A stretch of DNA of 64,000 bases from Endocalyx cinctus (Eukaryota > Ascomycota > Sordariomycetes > Amphisphaeriales > Apiosporaceae), in NCBI GenBank assembly GCA_001600455.1, contig BCKC01000001.1, positions 2,072,441-2,136,440 on the forward strand, in the 5' to 3' direction. Made by a program: the position numbers and the translations under genes. Shown in pieces: positions 37,601 through 50,480 of the stretch (position 1 is its first letter; each line of letters opens with the position of its first letter). Below the pieces are notes generated by a model that saw nothing but the letters and a program-made list of their open reading frames with translations, made no database searches and was not told the DNA's origin.

Positions 37601-40600
37601 TTATTTAGTCTATTTTATTTTAAATGTGTTTTCAATACGAAAGACGAAACAAAAAAAGACGAGGTATCTCCAAGCGTACCTCGCAAACAACTGTCCCAGC
37701 CACATCTATACACTCACACATGCACACACACACACACCTTGTCACGTAATCGGAATAAATGAGCCATTTCAACAAATTCCTGAAGAGGAAACAGAGCCGA
37801 AACCACGGGAGTGATTATTTTAAGCCTTTCATACTAATCGAGCCGTTTCTTTCCCGCCCGTCCGCCCGTAATCGTATCCAATTTTCCAGCGTCCTGGTCA
37901 GTTGCGGTACGCACCCATGGAGAGCCTCTAGTGTATAAGAGCACACCAATGTTATATGGCATCTTATATCTGAGTCAGCTTTGCATGGGACAGCCACTTT
38001 CCAAATTAGGCTATCTGACGTTCCAGAACGGAAACAATAGCGTGCTCTGTATGTAGGTTGTCGCACTTTTGGCATAAAGTCTGACAGGTCTGAGAAACAT
38101 GTCGCAAATGTTTACTAGACGGATTACTCAGCACTTTGTGTCATCCGAAGGGGAATGTATTCGATAATATAGTTTTCATGCAGCCCAACAAATTCCGTCG
38201 TTATCTATTTTCATCACTCTTGACCGCCTGAAAACGGCACTCGGCGTCAGCTCGTGATTACATCTTCCAAGGTGAAATTTGACGGGCCATCATCATCATC
38301 AAAAGCCATAGAACAAAAGAAGCGGTATCGAATGTTGCTCACATGAGCGAAAAAAAGACTAATCTAGTAGCTCAGAATTGAGTAGCGCCTCTTACATGCC
38401 ACGTCGTCTATCACATTTTGATCAGACCAGGGAGGGAAAAACAGGTAATGAATTGAATGGAGAATCTGAAAGTCAAAATTAGATTGGCGCTCATCGATCA
38501 CCTGATGGAAACTGCCAAACACTCCTCATCAGCCAAGCATCCAGAAATATCAACAAATACTGAAACATGCATGCCTAGAAACGCCTTTGAGGCGCATGCT
38601 CGGAGAAATACCACGAGAGGCGAGCTGGGCTCCCCTTGATAACTTCTAAAGGTTATGACGCTCGCTCTAACCACGCCTCTCGAGTGAGTTCCGAATAATC
38701 CTAAGTACTTTGCATCGTTTGCACAGTCAGGTCTTTCTCCTCCAATCTCGGCCCGTGTTACCTTTGTCATTCGAGCACGGCATTAATGAACGTAGGACGA
38801 CATCAATTTTTTTTTAATTGGTGTAGCCTCACTGTCTCGATGTCACCCGGTTCGATTCTGCATAGAATCGATCAAGGTCACCCCCCTTGTGCTTGCTAAT
38901 CTGTACCTTACCGCACGTGGAGTCGGAATATTCCACAAACCACCGCCGCCGCTCTAGCTTAACGTTCAGCTTACTTATCCTTTTACTCATAATCTATCAG
39001 ATGTCTCTTATAAGTGTTTTAGCGCTAGTCGTAGGGATTCATGCACCTGCACCGGTAACCATTTGCTTTTCTACGGATGGTGTAGCTCTTCGCTTCTTCA
39101 ACTCGACTCCCCCAATCTTGAAGCTATTCCACAAGAGCATGAGCGATTTTCTCACGCACGAGCTTTTCGACCTGCAGAGATATATATATATATATATATC
39201 TATACACTACATACAAATGTATATTTGTGAAAGGCTGTGAACTCCGAAAAGAAAAACCTGCAGCATCCGTCGGCGGTGAAACGTCCTACGAGAGTTTTCC
39301 TCCCCCAAATACTATATCAGCACGTAGCACGATGGCTTGGACTATTAACGTAGACAATCTGGGCACTAGTGAGGTACGGTTGAAAGCTGTGCCAAGAGAT
39401 ATGGGCTAGAGACGCTCAGCCAGCCACCCTCTGTTGTTTCTGCAATCGTTATGACGGTGCAATGAGGAAGCATGCATACCATGCACATTCCCGTCTGACT
39501 ACTGCGTGGTGTTTCATTTTTACTATATGCCCTATTATTTTCATTTGATCTTTTTTAGGGGGGAAACACGTCGACAATAAAAAACTTTTTATGATTCGGC
39601 GTATTGGTTTGTTGAATGCCATCATTATATGTCAAGTAAGCAATACTCCTCTTCTGCCCTGTTCCCCTTGCGATAATCGGCGAGAGGGTGTCACTAGATG
39701 ATAGATGACACTTGTTCACTTATTCCCGTTGTCTTCCCGCATGGCGGCTCGAGATTTGTCTCCAACGCCGTGGCACCTAGACGCCTCGATGTTCGCCTTA
39801 ATTCCTACGGCGCTCGTTGGCTACATTTCGTCGGTCGATGCACGTGTTGGCTAACTAACCAAGCCTGCCAAGCCTCGAGACTCTATATTTGAAGAGCGAA
39901 ATATGCACCATTTTCCCTCTAATTTTTCTTCTCTACCTACCCTTTTCTTCATGCTACGTGCATACGTACGCTGCAGGTTATCAGAGACCGTACGCGAGAT
40001 TGTGGGCCGTGTATCATCGTCTGTGCCCCGTGTTGCCGGTGACAGGGAGAGGAGTACAGATTTGTCAGAGAAAAACATAGGGGAAAAAAAAACAAAATGA
40101 ACCGAAGATGAAATGATTTTTTTTCTCTACCGGGCGTTATGTGGCTTTTTCCCGTATGCGCTGTCAAGGATTTTACCGATGCAAGGAATTTATTAGTCAG
40201 AGGAAAGGTCGGTGTGTGTCTCAGGAAAGGTTCCCCTGCACGAAAAAAAAGAAGGGCGATCGCGACAGGAGACGACCGCCCGATGCAGGAGGAGCGAGCG
40301 ACGAGGGGTGGGGCATACCGACGACTACCGGTCAGTAAAGATGGGAATTTTATTGCCCATACGGCTGTTGAGCACATGCGAGTATCATGCCATGGTCATG
40401 CATTTTTTTTTTCTATCTCTTTCCCTTTCCCTCTTCCCTGCTCCCGGAACAGAAAGGGGTGCAAATACATTTTTATTGTCTACGTGCGCAATATCGGATG
40501 GCATAGTACCTAAAGTATAGTATACTTGCTCTGTTATTCATGCACATAGTACTTTATCCTCTGCACCTTTGTGTCGTATGATAAAAAGTCTGCTCATTAG

Positions 40601-41390
40601 TTAGTAAGTGTTCCTTGAATCATAAGTTGGCCTTGTATAGTCACATTTATAGGTACTAGTAAGGCGCTCACAGGTCTTCCAAGAAGTGAGAGCGCTCAAG
40701 GAAGATGCTAACAGGGAATGAATTATGATGAACAGTAAACCATTCTGTGTCATTGCTCGTAATGCCAGTAACATAAGAACCAAGATAATGTTATGATGCC
40801 GGCGACCTAGTAACCAATGCATCTGGTAACGAGTAGAATAGGTGACTGGATATTCCAATAATATTATTTCTTCTAGATCCTAGATTGAGGCTCTATGTCC
40901 CCGTATGTGTGATCGATATATACCTTTAGATTTGGAGACCACTAGTAGACATTATTTAGCTTCGACATTGGGATATATGTAGGAGTGATCGCTCCTTCGT
41001 CACTGATACTGTCCTAGAAGCAAATAAAGATAGAGTAACTATCCATTTTCTACGAGTATATAATTAGGATTAAATGGAATGAGTTCAGAATATGGCGCCG
41101 TTGCGAGTTCTCAGTTAGCGACTACGTAGACCTTCTTTATCAGTTGGCCGAATCCGGAACTTTGTCAATGATATGAAAGCAGCTTTCTGCTTTGTTTTCT
41201 TTCACAATGACTAGTCTATGTCTAATGTAATTATCTAGATAGCCAGGACACCCGTGGTACGCGTCAAAACGATAATTTCTACATTTAATTTAATAAATTA
41301 TAGACTCTACATACTTCAAACGTAAAAAGAAGACACCGTTAGGAGGAGCCATAATAGCAAAGACGAGTACTACTTCGAGGGAATTCGTAT

Positions 41391-41742
41391 GTGAACAATA
41401 GTATCTGGCGCAAAATGAGTATACCCTCCATCCTGAGCTTAGGCACGCAACTCAGCCAGGCCGCCCAGCAGTCCGTACCCGGCGCTCCTCCCGTCCTACA
41501 GGAGCGACCAGAAATTGAGATCGTGGGACAGGACTTATTTGAACACCGCGAGGGTCGCATAGAAAGGCATAGAGTCGATCACTCCTACCTAGACCAAGAA
41601 AGCGATGATCCCGAGCTCCCGTCTCATTTGCAGTATGTGCCAGATCAGTTGACGGTGGGGGTCGCGATCGAGTTCGTGACCGCTTGCTTCAGTAGATTGC
41701 AAGGCGATCCTCAGTGAGTAATATTTGAAGGGATCTTCTGTC

Positions 41743-41837
<95 letters not shown>

Positions 41838-44145
41838 GCTATGGCTATTGCTTACTTTTGACCATCAACAGTGATGTTTTTGAGGATGAACAACGTAGGG
41901 TATCAAACACGATATCCAATATATATTTAGCTTTAGCCAGTCGCTTTCCGGTTAAGCCCGAGGATTCTTATGAATTCGATCAAGCGCGTGAGCGATACGT
42001 TCGCTTTATGCACATAGCAATGCGAGACTTGGCGTTGCGATCCTTGCGAGCCGAAGGGGTTTATACGACGGTGTTTGACGACCATCGTTTATACCCGCAG
42101 CATACCCTCGCCACGGAAGAAGTCGTAGATTTCGAGATGGCCGGAGAAGAAGCGTACCAAACCAACCTTGCTTTCACCGAGATCCACTCAAGAACGAGGT
42201 TCGACCCGAACGATCCGGACGCCCTTTCGGAGAACTCGCTGCGGGCCGCTATGGGTTCCATCGGCGAGCATTTCTACAACGTGTGTCGCGATTATAACAT
42301 CGACCCCCTGACGACTTCGGACGAAGACGTCGAGCAGTTTATCCTAATGCACCCCTACGTCACAGCTCTCCCCGACGATAATATACGGCTCGAATTCGCG
42401 CGAACCCTCTTTCGCGACCTCTACATCATCCGAACCGCGATGGTGGAGGTCGACCAGGCGCACAAAAATCCCGATCCTAACGTCGCCCCTCTGCCGCTGC
42501 CGCCTAAGTATCAATCGTGGACTATTTCCCCGGCTCGTCAGTTGATGAGGCCGTTTGATTCCCGGTTTCCATGTTGGCATAGTGAATTTTTCGTGGACGT
42601 GGTACGTAAAAGAGAAAGAAATAAATGGAAATCCTTAGAAGATATTGTACTAATGCCTACATTTGAATTATATAGTGGAAGTACCAATGGACGCCGTCAT
42701 TATGGTACAAATGGTTCACGGGTAGGGCGAGATCACCCGTATATTTTGCGGAGGACCCGAAGTTCTCGGAAAACCTTCATAAAGTTTGTAGGGGTCTCAG
42801 GCGAACTCACCGTATTCTCCTACCGTCCATGAACAACAATACTGGGGTGGTACGTATACTTTTTAACAGTTTAAAAATAATAATAAACATAAAATAAAAA
42901 GGTGATGGTATGTCGTTGTTGTACTGACACGTTACCTCTTAGGGCGTTCATTTTGGAAGCACGCACGGGTGGACTCTTGTCCAGTTGAAGAAACTTGCCT
43001 CCCTTTGGATGATCATCGAAAAAGACATCATGCGGATACACCGAAAGGACCGGTCCATAACCGTATACGACGATATAGACAGAGATTTGTCGCCCGAGGA
43101 AGACGACACGGACGACGAGACCGACTTCGCGCACCTAAACGTGTCGGCGCGCGCGTTCGGATGGAACGAAGCCCTCGTTCCCGTTCCAGCAGACGATGAA
43201 GACGATCGAAGGGCACGAGACCACGCGAGGGAGATACTCGAGTGGTACGTACCGCGGTGGAACAGCCAGCAGAGATGGATATCGATGATGGAGCACCTGC
43301 CGCTGCACCTGCTCCCGGCCGAAAACTTCGGGCCGTTCGAATCGCTCTGGCAGTATCCCAGCATCAACGCCTTCAGGGAAGGGATGAGAGCGGTTGACGA
43401 CCCGATAGACGAGGTCGAGTTCCCCGAGCTGCAATGGAACCCGATCTACAAGTTCCACGGCGGCCTCCGGTTCCACGTCGACGGCCACAAACGGTCGGGC
43501 GACCTGCCTCTAGCCCCGGGCGTCGAGGCGCAGAAGCAGACGGTCGAGTTCAAGTTTATGCAGGGCACCCTCGACGCCGACCACATCGAGCAGTGGATCG
43601 AGATTGTCAAGCACATCGTCCGCGTGGCCCGGGACGACAGCCCGGCCGAGTTCAGCGAGAGGATCTCCCGCTACCTTCGGGTGTCCAACCAGTGGCGTCA
43701 CGAGGAGCTCGATAGGGTAGAACGTGATGATAAGATGGTCGCGGAGATGCTGAAAGGAGTCGCTAAAACCATGAAGCCAGAAGAAGTAGAAAAGGCGGAA
43801 AGGATCGAGTGGTTAGTAGGAATAAACCAGGTCAGGAGATATTATACCAAGGTCCGGGAGACAATTCTCGAGACCCTGCTAGGCGTGCCCGGAGGGACAC
43901 AAGATTATTTCAAGTTCAACGACCAAATGAATTTCTCCGGACCCTATTGCAGTTACCCGGGGAACAACCGTGTACCTTATACGAATCCTTTCATGACCAG
44001 AGGTAGCGGATACGTTCACCAGCACAGGACTGCCTTATCAGGTGATATGCTAGACAACCTTGATAAGTTTAGGGATAACATAGACGAATTTGATTTTAGG
44101 TTTTATAATCATGCTTGGTATATGGATGAATGGCGCATGGAGTAA
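41391..44145 (+). CDS. Amidoligase-like protein with substituted active-site motifs
   Basis: Four exons: 41391..41713, 41872..42601, 42676..42849 and 42943..44145. Donors are GTGAGT, GTACGT and GTACGT; all joins keep the frame, giving 809 residues (801 if the second ATG at 41415 is used). Motifs matching my memory of the Amidoligase_2 family (glutamine-synthetase-like fold, ATP-dependent amide-bond formation) appear in order. LTVGVAIEF (88-95) fits GxExEF. RARSPVYF (368-375) fits the ExxSP strand. TGVGVHFG (407-414), created by an exon join, fits TGLHVHVG. TVEFKFMQGTLD (609-620) fits TxEFRxHxGTLD, followed by the usual QWI helix. Residues expected to be Glu, Glu, His and Arg are Ala92, Arg368, Gly410 and Lys613, so catalysis is doubtful. 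An acidic insert lies near 460-470. The gene converges on the GH43 gene. Family call likely; activity unknown. Confidence 0.75.
41743..41837. repeat. (CTA)n microsatellite, about 31 units, within intron 1
   Basis: 95 bases of uninterrupted CTA, fully inside the first intron (41714..41871) of the amidoligase-like gene. It takes up 60% of that intron and ends about 34 bases before the acceptor. Confidence 0.97.
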
Positions 44146-44528
44146 GCATAAATAGGACATACTCGACACACTATTAGCTCCATTCTTTTGACTGGATCTC
44201 GAGTCCAAAAGATCAAGCTGAGAGACCACGAGTACGGCATAGTTGGCAAGTGGCGGTATTCAACTTGTACGACTAGTAGATCATTATGGCGAAATAACGG
44301 GGAGAAGTATGTCTTATTTTACATTTCTAAGATATAGTCGGACAAGCAAGAACGATCTATCAACACAGATTTTGCTTATAGGGTAGTTACTTTGTTCTTT
44401 TAAGGAGATATAAAGGCGTGGGAGAATAGTGTATTATTCAGTAGAAGTTCCGTTCTGTACACATATCACTTGTTACAGCTACATATTAATCTAAGCATTG
44501 TTTCTGAGCCTCGATATCCTATCATCAT
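44146..44528. other. Convergent intergenic region
   Basis: 383 bases between the stops of the amidoligase-like gene (+) and the GH43 gene (-). Nothing but presumed 3' untranslated sequence is visible. Confidence 0.6.
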
Positions 44529-46431
44529 TTAAGAAGATACCGTCTGAGTAAATGAACTAACTGCGACAGAGCCGCCGAGAGCTTTTGTGGCATACTGCAT
44601 AAGCAAATTGAAATTTCATGTTAGCAAGAGAAACATTTTCTAAAATAAAAGTAATAGAAATAATAACTTACGTTGAAAATACCCCACCGATAGCCAATGA
44701 AAAACTGCCAGTCTGTCGTCATGGTGTAAGTAGTACCTAGATTCGTGAACGTTGTACCGTCCGTGCTATAGCTGAAGCTTCCCGCGTGCCCACCTGTAGG
44801 GGTGATATCGGCGGTACCCCGCAGATAAATTGTTCCGGCAGAGGCGCTCGCGGTGGCCACCGTGGTCCCGGTACTCGTAGTTTCCCACGTAGACGTGTCC
44901 ATGGAGAGGCCGTTCGTCATGGCTATGGTAAGAACGCCCCCGTCGTTCTGGATTCCAATCCAAGCGGACTGGTCCCGGAACAGGGCGAGGCCGGCTCGGT
45001 CACCGTCGGCCATGCTGCTCGTGTCCAAGACGATGGTCGCGGTCGAGATCGGGCCGTGGATTCGATGCGTCAGCGTGTTGCGGGCGGCGTAGAGGTCGTT
45101 CGTCACGGTGGCGGTGCTCAGAGTCAAGCCGTCGCTCACGGTGAACTTGGTCGTGTCCGGGTTATGATTCCACTCCCACGCGGCTCCCAGGGCGCTTCCC
45201 GAGAAGGAATCCGTCCCCACCGGCGACGTTACCGGAACCTCGGTCACGGGCATGGCGTACGAGTCGCCCCAGGCGTTGTTCGATAAGCTCAACGCCGGAA
45301 ACCCGTCCGAGCCCCAAGTTATGGGGGCCATGACCGGAACGCGTCCGCCCGGATACGCGTCGTCGAAGGCGATGTAGTACCAATCGCCGCTAGGCGTGTC
45401 GACGATGCCTCCCTGATGAGGATAGCCGCCGCCCGTGACGGAGACGACGTTTTCGGCGAGGACTTTTATACTGTAACTTCCGAACGGGCTCGAAGCTTTG
45501 AGAACGTATTCCGCGTTGGCGGGGCGCGTGACGAGGATATAGTACTGTCCGTCCCGCTTGTACATACGACTCCCTTCAAGAGTTCCTATGTCGCTAGGGG
45601 TCGAATAGATCTGCTGAGTACTAGCAATGCTAAGACCGTCCGAAGATAACTGGGCGACCGAGAGCTGCGTGTTTCCGTAAGCGACGTACATGGTGTCATC
45701 ATCGTCGATGAGGAGACCGGCATCGTATAGACAGGTGCTTAGGGTGGCAGACAGAGACCAGGGACCCGTCACCGAAGGGGCAGTGTACACGTATGTGTTT
45801 CCGAATTCGATGCACCCTATCCAGTACCACATGTCGTTACTGGCGCGATATCGCATGGTTGAGGCCCAAATACCCTTGACATAGGCTTGCTGCCCGTCGG
45901 TGAGATCGTACTTTGAAGACCACTCGAGAGTAGGTACCGAGTGTCCAATGTACTCCCAATTCGCCAAATCGTAAGAGCGAAGGATGGGAGCACCGGGTGA
46001 ATAGGCCATGGTAGAGGCGGAATAGTACCAAACATCGTCAACTCGGAATACGTCGAGATCTGCCAGGTCCTCCCACATAATAGGATTGGTATACGTTCCA
46101 TCGGCTGCAGCGGCGGCGGTAGTGGCCCTCGCCGCTAGCGTAGTGGTAACCAACGTTGTCGCAGCTCCCGAACAGCTTCCTGGGATGCATTGGCTGTAAG
46201 AACTGTTTGAGAAAGTACAGCATGCGTCAGATACGCAAGCTGTAGCACCGGACCAACCCATTCCCCCACCTGTGAAGATCAATTAGCACACTATCATATA
46301 TCATCGACCCATTATGAAGCAGCACAGCGTCAACGGTGTGGATACGCACATTGTCCATATAATTGCACCTGAGCGAACACGCGGGAAGTGAGACCGACCA
46401 CTAAGGTAGCGGTTGTCTTGAGGAAGGGCAT
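44529..46431 (-). CDS. Secreted GH43 glycosidase with N-terminal CBM1
   Basis: Three exons: 46431..46350, 46269..44672 and 44594..44529, giving 581 residues. The first join rebuilds the CBM1 core YGQC-GGMGWSGATAC (24-39), ending YSQCIPG. The last join replaces a low-complexity run-on with YATKALGGSVAVSSF, a natural end for this family. A signal peptide (MPFLKTTATLVVGLTSRVFA) precedes the CBM1, followed by an Ala/Thr linker and the five-bladed GH43 domain (about 85-360). Candidate catalytic residues are Asp98 in LADLDVF, Asp210 in YDAGLL and Glu259 in LEGSRM. A beta-sandwich domain (about 365-560) follows, as in GH43 xylosidase/arabinosidase enzymes. It should act outside the cell on arabinoxylan-type hemicellulose while held to cellulose; substrate and subfamily are not resolved. 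Confidence 0.93.
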
Positions 46432-49400
46432 TTTGAAAGTAGCTTGCTAATAGACAAGACACGATTAGAGACGAACAAACCTGAACGGGCCTCTCTAGAA
46501 AACCGAGATGTCAGTTATATAGAGAACCAAAAGTTACTCAACGGTGGTACTTACATAAATTCGGGGTTGTGGATCATTTCAGGGGCGACAATGAACACGA
46601 TGTTACCCCCACTGACCGGTGGATCATGCCATGGACCAGGCAGCGCTACCCCGGGATTTTACCAGGAGTGATAAACGTCACAACGGGTGCGGAGGAAATC
46701 CCCCAAATCAACACCCCTCGTGTACGCGCTCCAATCGCATCATACGAGGATGCCGGAGGCTCGTCCGGCTTGACGTTATTGCTCATAATTAAGTTTGGAT
46801 AACTAGAAACTGAAGGTGATATCCTAAATTTCGAATTTCACATTTTAACAGCCAGTTTGTGAGTAAAAATAAAATGTTTACCCGGGTCGCCGGTCCATGC
46901 AAGGCCGGTGGGCAAGCTGCCTCAGATTAAGTACACCAAATTTTACTCCACACCGCAGCAGCTCGTTGATTGGATTCTCCTGGAGACTAGGAACATGGCA
47001 TACCGAAACGGTAGTAAATTTCTCCGCGACCTTTTGGAGAGAATATGTATGGATGGTTCGATGTATGTGGTAGAATCTAGTTAGTGCTGTGTATTTCATT
47101 GAGTGATCAGTCATTTATTGTAAACACTGCTAGTGATTTCATTCCAATGGATACGTACAATATTGTTGAATCGGACCACTGGGACAACTAATTTTAATAG
47201 TTGCTGTATCCAACAATCTGCATACCGATACATATACCAATACCAATACCAATGCCAATATACGAATGTCACGAGAAGAATCAAGATACTGCTTATACTG
47301 TGGATGCGCAATATCAAGGCTTGTTACTTACGCGCCCTCAAGCTTCATTACCTTTTACAATGACCAATTATTCTCACAATCAGCCCTTAATCGATGAATA
47401 AATGTGATAGTGACCGAGTCAGCATAATCTTTGTATTGGGCGACACTATCCATCTTTAAAGCTGCATACTTTAGCTTATAAGGATGCATGACATTTACTT
47501 GATGTTTTAGGTAGATCTAAATTGTTGGGAGGTTTGGGAAATCAAGAAGAAACAAAAAAGAGCAACAAACGAATAATAATAATAATAAAAAGAGGAATTC
47601 GTCTTGTTTCAGAAGATCCGATGAACGACTTCACTATTTCCGGGGCAAGAAAGTTCTTACGTATATCTCAAACGCTTTTATTATATGTATGAAGCAATGA
47701 AAATAAAGTTTTCCTGTGTTTCGTACGTATTGTAAGAGATATAGTACGATCATCATTAAAATTCCAAATTTGTATACTATTTGTACAGATTGATTGGTGT
47801 GCCATCACGGATAACAACAACAACCGATCACCGATTTTTTTGAAAGGTGCCACTCGGAACCTCGGACACTAAGGTTACAACTATTCGGTACATTCATCAT
47901 AGGTTATCTGTGCAGCTTTGTCAGAAAGAAGGAAAAAAAAAGGAGACGATCCTCGCTTCTAATACCAAGAAAGATCTTCAGGGTTTACTCGTAAGCTACC
48001 CTTCTTCATTGTACATTGGTATCAACTTTAACTACCATGTCATGAGGTAGTGTGGTAACACACACACTCTCTCTCTATCATTCACTCACTCACAGACTCT
48101 CGCAGAAATCGAGTGTCAGCGTCACACCAGCTATTGGACCAACCTCTTGGAACTTACCTGATCCGATGTATTCTCATTACTGAAAAGAGAAGTAAAACTG
48201 TACTACCAGAAAGATATACCTACCTAGGTAGTACATTTTACGATACGTACTCTTCTTGATCCCTATTATCATAGCTGAGAAAGAAAATACAGCTGAGAGA
48301 GAGAAAAAAAAAAGGAGGTGGATAGATAGAAAGAAACAAAGAAAGAAGAATTTTGATGTTTAGTTCGTATATCGAGTTACAATATCTATCCTATTAGCTT
48401 CTTAACATGTTCGCCTCTCCCCTTCTTTTATGTGTTCTGGTCTAACCCATGTCTCGAATCTAAGTCTCAAAATCTACAGCCATGCGCTAACTCCTGCAAA
48501 TCATGACATGGAGGGATACAATCGAGAACTTCAGCTGAATTGTCTTCTTCAGAACATTCTTTTTCTTTTCTCAATCTTCTAACAAATTTCGCTCCTGAAA
48601 CAGGAAGATGCATATTGGCTGGACGCCGGTTTTAAGAAAAAAAAAAACCCAAATTGGCGTTGCACCATAACTTGTAACCTGAATTCCGGTGAAGTATTTT
48701 GTATAACCTCGTAGGAAAAAAATAAAAGGGGGGACATTTTTACCGTTAGAATACATGCTGATCTCTGACGCCAAATCCGGAAGAGTCAGGGTGCGTATGT
48801 GCGTGCGGCTACGTACTTCAAATACGCAGCCATAGAGTCAGATGAACGCGGGAACGGACACTCCTCCCTCCGAGTCAATTAGGCTCTTCGCGTGGAACTT
48901 GTGGCGCTTTCATGCTTTTGTCGCAGGTCATCTTATTCACGTTCCAGCCCATCCTAATTAAGAATAACAGTCAACTGACAGGACCTATCGCTTTTCAGCA
49001 CAACCTCTAGACCAGTTAGCTGAAAGGGGGGGTTCAAGAAAGAAGGGGCTCTAGACACTCGGCCGACGGTATGGTTGTCTTTGCAACAGGTAATTGGGTA
49101 ATTGGGTAATTATCGTAATAAACAAATGGGTAGGTGAGACACCAATCCATTACTCAAGAGCACAAACATATAAGCCGGCACAATCCCCTCTCTCTCGTAC
49201 GTATGTGTTTAATGACGCATCTTACGAACTCATCTTCGCCTCCCCTCCACCCATTCTAACTTGTGCGACTTGACGTATTCTATACTACATATCCTTGCAT
49301 CCGCAGAAATAGATCATTGCGTGGTCGTGACACTGCATCGTTGCGGGGAAGACACTCAGCCATTGCTTAGTGTTCTTCTGACTCGATCAAATATTTAGAC

Positions 49401-49676
49401 CAACAGTAACCATCCTACCCACCAGTTGATATATAAAGCGTATCCTATTTTTCTATATTAAGAAGTTCCTTCAGTTTTACCTTCACTTCCCATCCTACTC
49501 AAGACGACTTTACTAGTGACACATTTTTCTTATATATATATTTCGACATTTTCTTATCCATATCGACATCTTCTTATACATCTTGACATCTAACGACTCA
49601 TCTATACTCGAGTCACATAGCGTATCATCTATACATACCAGTGGTTCTTACATAGAAACCTATATACTCTTTCGGT
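46432..49676. other. 3.2 kb intergenic region
   Basis: Lies between two divergent genes (GH43 on -, 2EXR protein on +) and holds both promoters. I see no gene. It contains ACCAAT-type short tandem units near 47.24 kb, a palindromic TACCTAGGTA at 48221-48230, and a GGTAATT triplet repeat near 49.09 kb. The last 200 bases are pyrimidine-rich, like a fungal leader. Confidence 0.55.
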
Positions 49677-50480
49677 ATGGCAGGCCAACATCTCAACTCT
49701 TTTACGATATTTAGCAATCTCCCGCCTGAGATACGCATCAAGATCTGGCAAGACGCCATGCCAGACGCTCGGACCGTGGTAGTCAAATCCCCCTTCACCA
49801 CACCAAGGCCCACTCCTACGTCATTTGAAGACGCATTATTACACGCCACAGACGACGAACAGAGCTGGCGGTCGCCCACACAGATACCGGCCCTCTTGCA
49901 CGTCAACGCCGAAGCTCGGCATGAAGCGCTCAAGCACTACGAGCTCTCCCTTAGCGTAGGGAAACAGGCCCCGCGCATATACGTAGATTTTAGCCGAGAC
50001 ACCGTCTTCTTCGGCAACTCGGAACTCCAGCCCGAGTGCGCTTCGCTATGGTCATCCACGAATGACTTGGAAGCCGTCCAGAAGCTCGCCATAGTACCGG
50101 AGGGCGCCTACCGAGCGCTGCGATGGAAGAAGGTAGAGCTATCCAACATACAGAAGCTCATCTTCGTCCACGGCACGGAGGAGACCACAAACCTGGGTCG
50201 CCTGCCCGAGCTGATCGAAGGAGACGCCGTGCAGCAGGAAAGCGAAGAGGCGACTCTGGAAGACCAGATGCAGGCCTTGGGAGAGAAGCTACGCGCCTAC
50301 AAAGAAAGGGGCCAACAGCAAGAACAGCAAGACGAGCCTTTACTACTGGACACGATGGAATCCATGAAGAGGCATATGCAAGAAGCCCGCGAGGAAGTCG
50401 ATACCCTGATGATGGTACTACCCATGCAATGGAAGAAGGAGCCGGAAATATCTACCGCCTTCTTCGCGAATTTGATTTAA
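49677..50480 (+). CDS. 2EXR-domain protein
   Basis: A single exon of 267 residues. The N-terminus FTIFSNLPPEIRIKIWQDA carries the hallmark of the fungal 2EXR domain (F..LPPEIR.kIW, residues 9-24). It is followed by the other conserved blocks: HVNAEARHEALKHY (75-88) and YVDFSRDTVFF (102-112). The C-terminal third is Gln/Glu-rich and probably helical or coiled. The family is large and much expanded in filamentous ascomycetes; no biochemical role is established that I know of. The start is the first ATG in frame, 12 residues before the conserved LPPE, as usual. Confidence 0.88.
   Translation: MAGQHLNSFTIFSNLPPEIRIKIWQDAMPDARTVVVKSPFTTPRPTPTSFEDALLHATDDEQSWRSPTQIPALLHVNAEARHEALKHYELSLSVGKQAPRIYVDFSRDTVFFGNSELQPECASLWSSTNDLEAVQKLAIVPEGAYRALRWKKVELSNIQKLIFVHGTEETTNLGRLPELIEGDAVQQESEEATLEDQMQALGEKLRAYKERGQQQEQQDEPLLLDTMESMKRHMQEAREEVDTLMMVLPMQWKKEPEISTAFFANLI

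Larger units (their letters stand above)
23889..41390. other. 17.5 kb gene-poor region
   Basis: This is the largest block without a supportable gene. It includes the phospholipase C promoter (about 23.9-24.6 kb) and the amidoligase-like gene promoter (about 40.5-41.4 kb). It is rich in A/T homopolymers (25.04, 25.16, 30.02, 34.51 kb), microsatellites and short palindromes, has five ambiguous bases near 30.0 kb, and carries repeated TACGGAGTA motifs at 27.2-34.7 kb. Two short frames (30444-30767 on + and 36849-37217 on -) have somewhat coding-like codon use and are listed separately at low confidence. No transposase, reverse transcriptase or integrase motif was recognised. Confidence 0.5.

Noticed and set aside
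38849..38870. GGTTCGATTCT resembling a tRNA B box, overlapping a 7-bp hairpin
   Set aside because: The hairpin consumes the B-box bases and no cloverleaf can be built.
46607..46612. GTGGGG on the minus strand, CreA-type site upstream of the GH43 gene
   Set aside because: Isolated hit, not distinguishable from chance.
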